This document shows positions 61,302-64,000 of a stretch of 64,000 bases of DNA, piece by piece (the first letter of the stretch is position 1; every line of letters starts with the position of its first letter). The stretch comes from Prorocentrum cordatum (taxonomy: Eukaryota > Sar > Dinophyceae > Prorocentrales > Prorocentraceae), in NCBI GenBank assembly GCA_963575745.1, contig CAUYUJ010021159.1:176927-240926 (forward strand), given 5' to 3'. Below the pieces are notes generated by a model that worked only from the letters and a program-made list of their open reading frames with translations, had not been told where the DNA came from and did not search any database. The translations under genes and the position numbers were made by a program.

Positions 61302-63955
61302 GGCCATTCTGGGCAGTGGAGGGGCACTCTCGACAAACTCCTCGGCTATCACACATTCCTCCAGAACATCGAGGACGACGCCATCGTCTGCTTCGTCGAC
61401 GCCCACGACGTCTTCGGCAACGGTTTCGATGGCCACGAACTCCTGAGGAGGTATTTTTCCTTCGGGCGGCCAGTCGTCATCGCCACCGAGGAGAACGTGT
61501 TCCCCCGCGAGGTCGCGGCGCAGGCCCACGACGCTGTGGAGTGGCTCGCCGAGCTCGGGGGCGCGAACGGCTCCGCCCCGTCGCGGTTCCTGAACGCGGG
61601 GGGCATCATCGGCCGGGGCGCGGAGTTGCGGAGGATGTACGCGGACGTGTGGCGGAACATGGCGGCCAACAGTCCCGAGATGCTCATGTGGGGGGCCACA
61701 TGCGAACATTACCCCCGCCCCCCACGATTTCTGAGGTGGAGGGTGGGTCAGAGGCCAGCAACATATGTACACGTACGCGGTTAGCTTCCCCTGGAGTGCG
61801 TGTCAACGCGGACGTTCGTGCAGGCAAGACCGCGGAGGGCGTACATGTACATATATCGTTGCTCGCCCAGTGGGGTTCACTTCGTTCGGGAGCTCTCGAG
61901 CGAAGTGGACCCCGCCCTTCCCCTCAGAAGTCGTGGGGGGCAGGGGTGGGATTCGCATGTGGCCCCCTATCATGGCCCATGGGGACCTGGTGGGCCACTG
62001 GTTCCTGCATGCCTACGACCAGTACGAGCTGTGGCGGTACCTCATCAGGCACACGCTCGCCGCTCGCCAGGAGGGGCAGGAACTCTCCCTGGCGCTGGAC
62101 ACCGAGCAGCTGATATTCGGCTCCACGGTGCTGGTGAAGGACAACTGGGCGGCTTTCTTGGGCGAGGAGGTCAAGGGCGGGGTGAACGGCGAGCATTCCA
62201 TCGGGAGGCTGCGGGAGATGGTCCTGGCCCAGGGTGCCCCCATCTCTGTAACGGTCATCGGAGAGGAGTTGGGGGGCGCTGGATCCTGAGGGGAGGTGGC
62301 AACTTCTTGGCCACCCAGGCCGTCACCGTGTGGCACAGCGCGGCGCTTTCTCGCGCCCCCCGGGAGCCGCTGGGCCCCGCTGGGCCTCGCTCTTCGGGCG
62401 CCGCGTCTTCACGGCCATTCGGTGGCCCTTGGGCCCACCTGGGTGGGCCTCGCCAGGCATCCTCCTTCTCATCCTCCTCCTCCTCCCTCCTCCTCCTCCT
62501 CCTCCTCCGCCTCCTCCTCCTCCTCCTCCCTCCTCCTCCTCCTGGCCGACGTAAGCAGAGCCAGCCCCGGGGCGCACCGCGCGGACCTCTGCGCGGAGGC
62601 GGCTGCTGCCTTTGCGCGAGGGGGCGCTGCGCTCGGCCGGCACGGCGCGTGCCGCGCCCGCCGCCCCGCGCAGGCCAGCGCGCGCGGGGCTGCCGCGCCC
62701 TCCCGCGTTTCTGCGTCGCCCGCCCTCAGGGGCGAACGAAGGACGTATTCGTACAGGTATCCACGCTGGTTTCGAGAGTGCGCATTGCGCAAATGTTCTT
62801 ATCACGCGGCCAGTCTCGCGGATCGAGGGGCCGTGCCCGTGCGTCCCTCTACAGGAGGAATATTCAAACATAGTAAAGCAATAGTCTGGGGACGTTTTTT
62901 GAATGCTCGAATATTTTTGGAGTAGTTTTTTTTTTCTGTCCAAAATCCGCCTGTAGGGGGACACGCCCGACCTGGTTAAGTCTGGGCTCAAGTCGCGCAG
63001 CCTGGGCCTGGCTCGCCTCCGGCCAGCCTCCCGCCCCTAGACGTGGACGTGCCGCTGGTGTTCGACGCGCCCGCCGAGCTCTTCGGGGGGGCTGGCTGCC
63101 GCGCCCGGCTCCCCAGGGGGGAGGGAGAGCCGCCCCGACGCCCCACGCTTGGCGTTCGCCCGGGCCACCCAGGAGACGTTTTTTTTTAGGGATCAGGCGA
63201 TAACCCGGGCTGTCGGGCTTGCCCCCCCTCCCCCCCCCCCACAGGATAACCTGACCTTGCCGGTTGTGCAGGTCCGCGGGAGGGGTGGGCGCGGGCATAT
63301 GCGGGGCTGCCCACAGCGCGAGGGGTAGATTATCGGCCGGCCCCCTCCTCCCCCCCCCCCCGGGATAACCCGGGTTATCGCCGATTCAAAAGAAAACGGT
63401 CTCCAGGTGAGCGACATTCGCGCGTGAGCTGCCCAGTGCAGTGTCGCGCGCTGGCGGCCAGCGTAGGCCACCGCGCAAGGTCGCCATGCCATCTCGCGTA
63501 AGATCCCTTTGCTTTCGTCGCTGACATGGGGTCCGAGTAGAGTGGGTGGCCCCGAAACGGTGTGGTTACCCGTTTGCCCGCCAGTCCTGCCCAGCTCGAT
63601 TCCTTCCCTGGTTTTTTTTAATGAGGCTTCGCTGGCTGGGGCGCTCAGCATGAGGTTTGGGTTCAATGCATATCCTCCTGGGAATCCGATCTTTCTGGAC
63701 CTCGAGATGCGGTGGATATAGATCTGTTCGAGCCCCATGGGGCCGAAACCAGTCCATATCCACCGCCCGTCGGTTCCTGGGCGGTGGATGTGGATAGCTC
63801 TCCGCCTCACCGGGTGGTTCTCCTGCCCCCCCTGGCAAGGTTCGTCGGGAGGCGGCACGCGCCCGTGTTCTGGCACGGCCACGGCCCATGGAAGCCCGCC
63901 TGGGAGCAGCTCCGAGACCCGCGGTGGGCTGGTCACCCCGCTGGGCCCGCTTCGA
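61302..63955 (+). CDS. PLOD-type glycosyltransferase domain protein, split gene
   Basis: The first sure exon starts at 61302 after CCTGCACCAG, with G/C-ending codons: GTLDKLLGYHTFLQNIEDDA, IVCFVDAHDVFGNGFDGHEL (the D-x-D metal/UDP-sugar site in VDAHDV), RPVVIATEENVFPR and SRFLNAGGIIGRG. These match the glycosyltransferase domain of procollagen lysine hydroxylases (LH/PLOD). At 61688 it is cut by a family B element; a GT-AG intron 61688-61943 restores the frame into GHWFLHAYDQYELWRYLIRH and SLALDTEQLIFGSTVLVKDN. Later exons are probable at 62,550-62,700, 63,041-63,160 (DVDVPLVFDAPAELFGG) and 63,790-63,955 (RRHAPVFWHGHGPWKPAWEQ, cf. the PLOD ending H-x-NGP-x-K). The protein would glycosylate hydroxylysine-like or other acceptors in the secretory pathway, by family analogy. 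The 5' exons and stop are not defined. Confidence 0.72.
61689..61969. mobile_element. TIR element family B, copy C, forming an intron
   Basis: Begins TGGGGGGCCACATGCGAAC and ends ATTCGCATGTGGCCCCCTA. TCATG flanks both sides (61684-61688 and 61970-61974). The interior holds the family hairpin arms plus an extra segment with ATATGTACACGTACGCGG and TACATGTACATATATCG. It interrupts the PLOD-like exon. Precise removal of element plus one TCATG, or removal of a GT-AG intron 61688-61943, both keep the reading frame. Confidence 0.88.
62463..62542. repeat. (TCC)n microsatellite
   Basis: TCC/CTC triplets within the PLOD-like gene, followed closely by G/C-rich exon-like sequence (ADVSRASPGAHRADLCAEAA). 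Confidence 0.93.
63196..63382. mobile_element. TIR element E, candidate
   Basis: A 14-bp perfect inverted repeat GGCGATAACCCGGG / CCCGGGTTATCGCC bounds 187 bp with C-rich runs inside. The flanks GATCA and GATTC agree at three of five bases. It lies between two likely exons of the PLOD-like gene. Confidence 0.45.
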
Positions 63956-64000
63956 TCCGATCCGATCCGACATACAGTCAACCCGCATAGTAAGGATGGG

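Noticed and set aside
1-64000. tRNA, rRNA, snRNA or spliced-leader RNA genes
   Set aside because: No cloverleaf with an A/B box pair, rRNA core or dinoflagellate spliced-leader sequence was recognised by eye. A covariance-model search would be decisive.

Overview
This window looks like GC-rich, gene-poor nuclear DNA of a dinoflagellate. The clues are a Ty1/copia-class retroelement, coding exons whose codons mostly end in G or C, split genes, many short terminal-inverted-repeat (TIR) elements that behave like introners, and long GGA/TCC, GA and TG microsatellites. The genus cannot be decided from the sequence. No prokaryotic operon, tRNA, rRNA or CRISPR locus is visible.

Layout. 1-11.1 kb is repeat-rich, with one decayed ORF region (about 1.9-3.9 kb), a GA microsatellite, a 1-kb inverted array of a 13-bp unit (5.24-6.31 kb) and two TIR elements. 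11.5-35.4 kb is the centrepiece: a retroelement of about 24 kb bounded by two direct repeats of about 275 bp (LTRs, roughly 92% identical by eye). In order it carries an oversized gag (acidic head, Cys clusters, coiled coil, gag core, two CCCH-type motifs), a DTG protease, a copia integrase, a long acidic linker, reverse transcriptase (YVDD) and RNase H, all broken by frameshifts and stops. About 12 kb of further coding sequence follows between RNase H and the 3' LTR: a PC-GGSPW/KKPW motif module, an intact ORF of up to 1272 codons, broken ORFs, a possible ADP-ribosyltransferase-like ORF, an intact 781-codon ORF with features of the Tpt1/KptA RNA 2'-phosphotransferase fold, and an SR/RG-rich tail ORF.

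36.4-40.7 kb is a host-type split gene for a leucine-rich-repeat protein (+). One of its short introns is supplied by a TIR element. 41-60 kb is mostly microsatellites, two degenerate satellite-like arrays, more TIR elements, a conserved-looking minus-strand exon (47.5-47.8 kb, possibly NUDIX-like), an exon at 52.6-52.8 kb, a small four-exon model at 54.2-54.9 kb and decayed ORFs at 55.7-58.3 kb. 61.3-64 kb holds a split gene for a PLOD-type glycosyltransferase domain (+), again interrupted by a TIR element whose removal restores the frame.

Two stories tie the window together. One is a giant copia element that has gained a large extra coding module, including RNA-end-processing-like and possible ADP-ribosyltransfer-like domains. 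The other is a set of short TIR elements with 5-bp target duplications, at least two of which appear to act as introns in real genes. All homology calls are by eye from motifs; no database search was possible.
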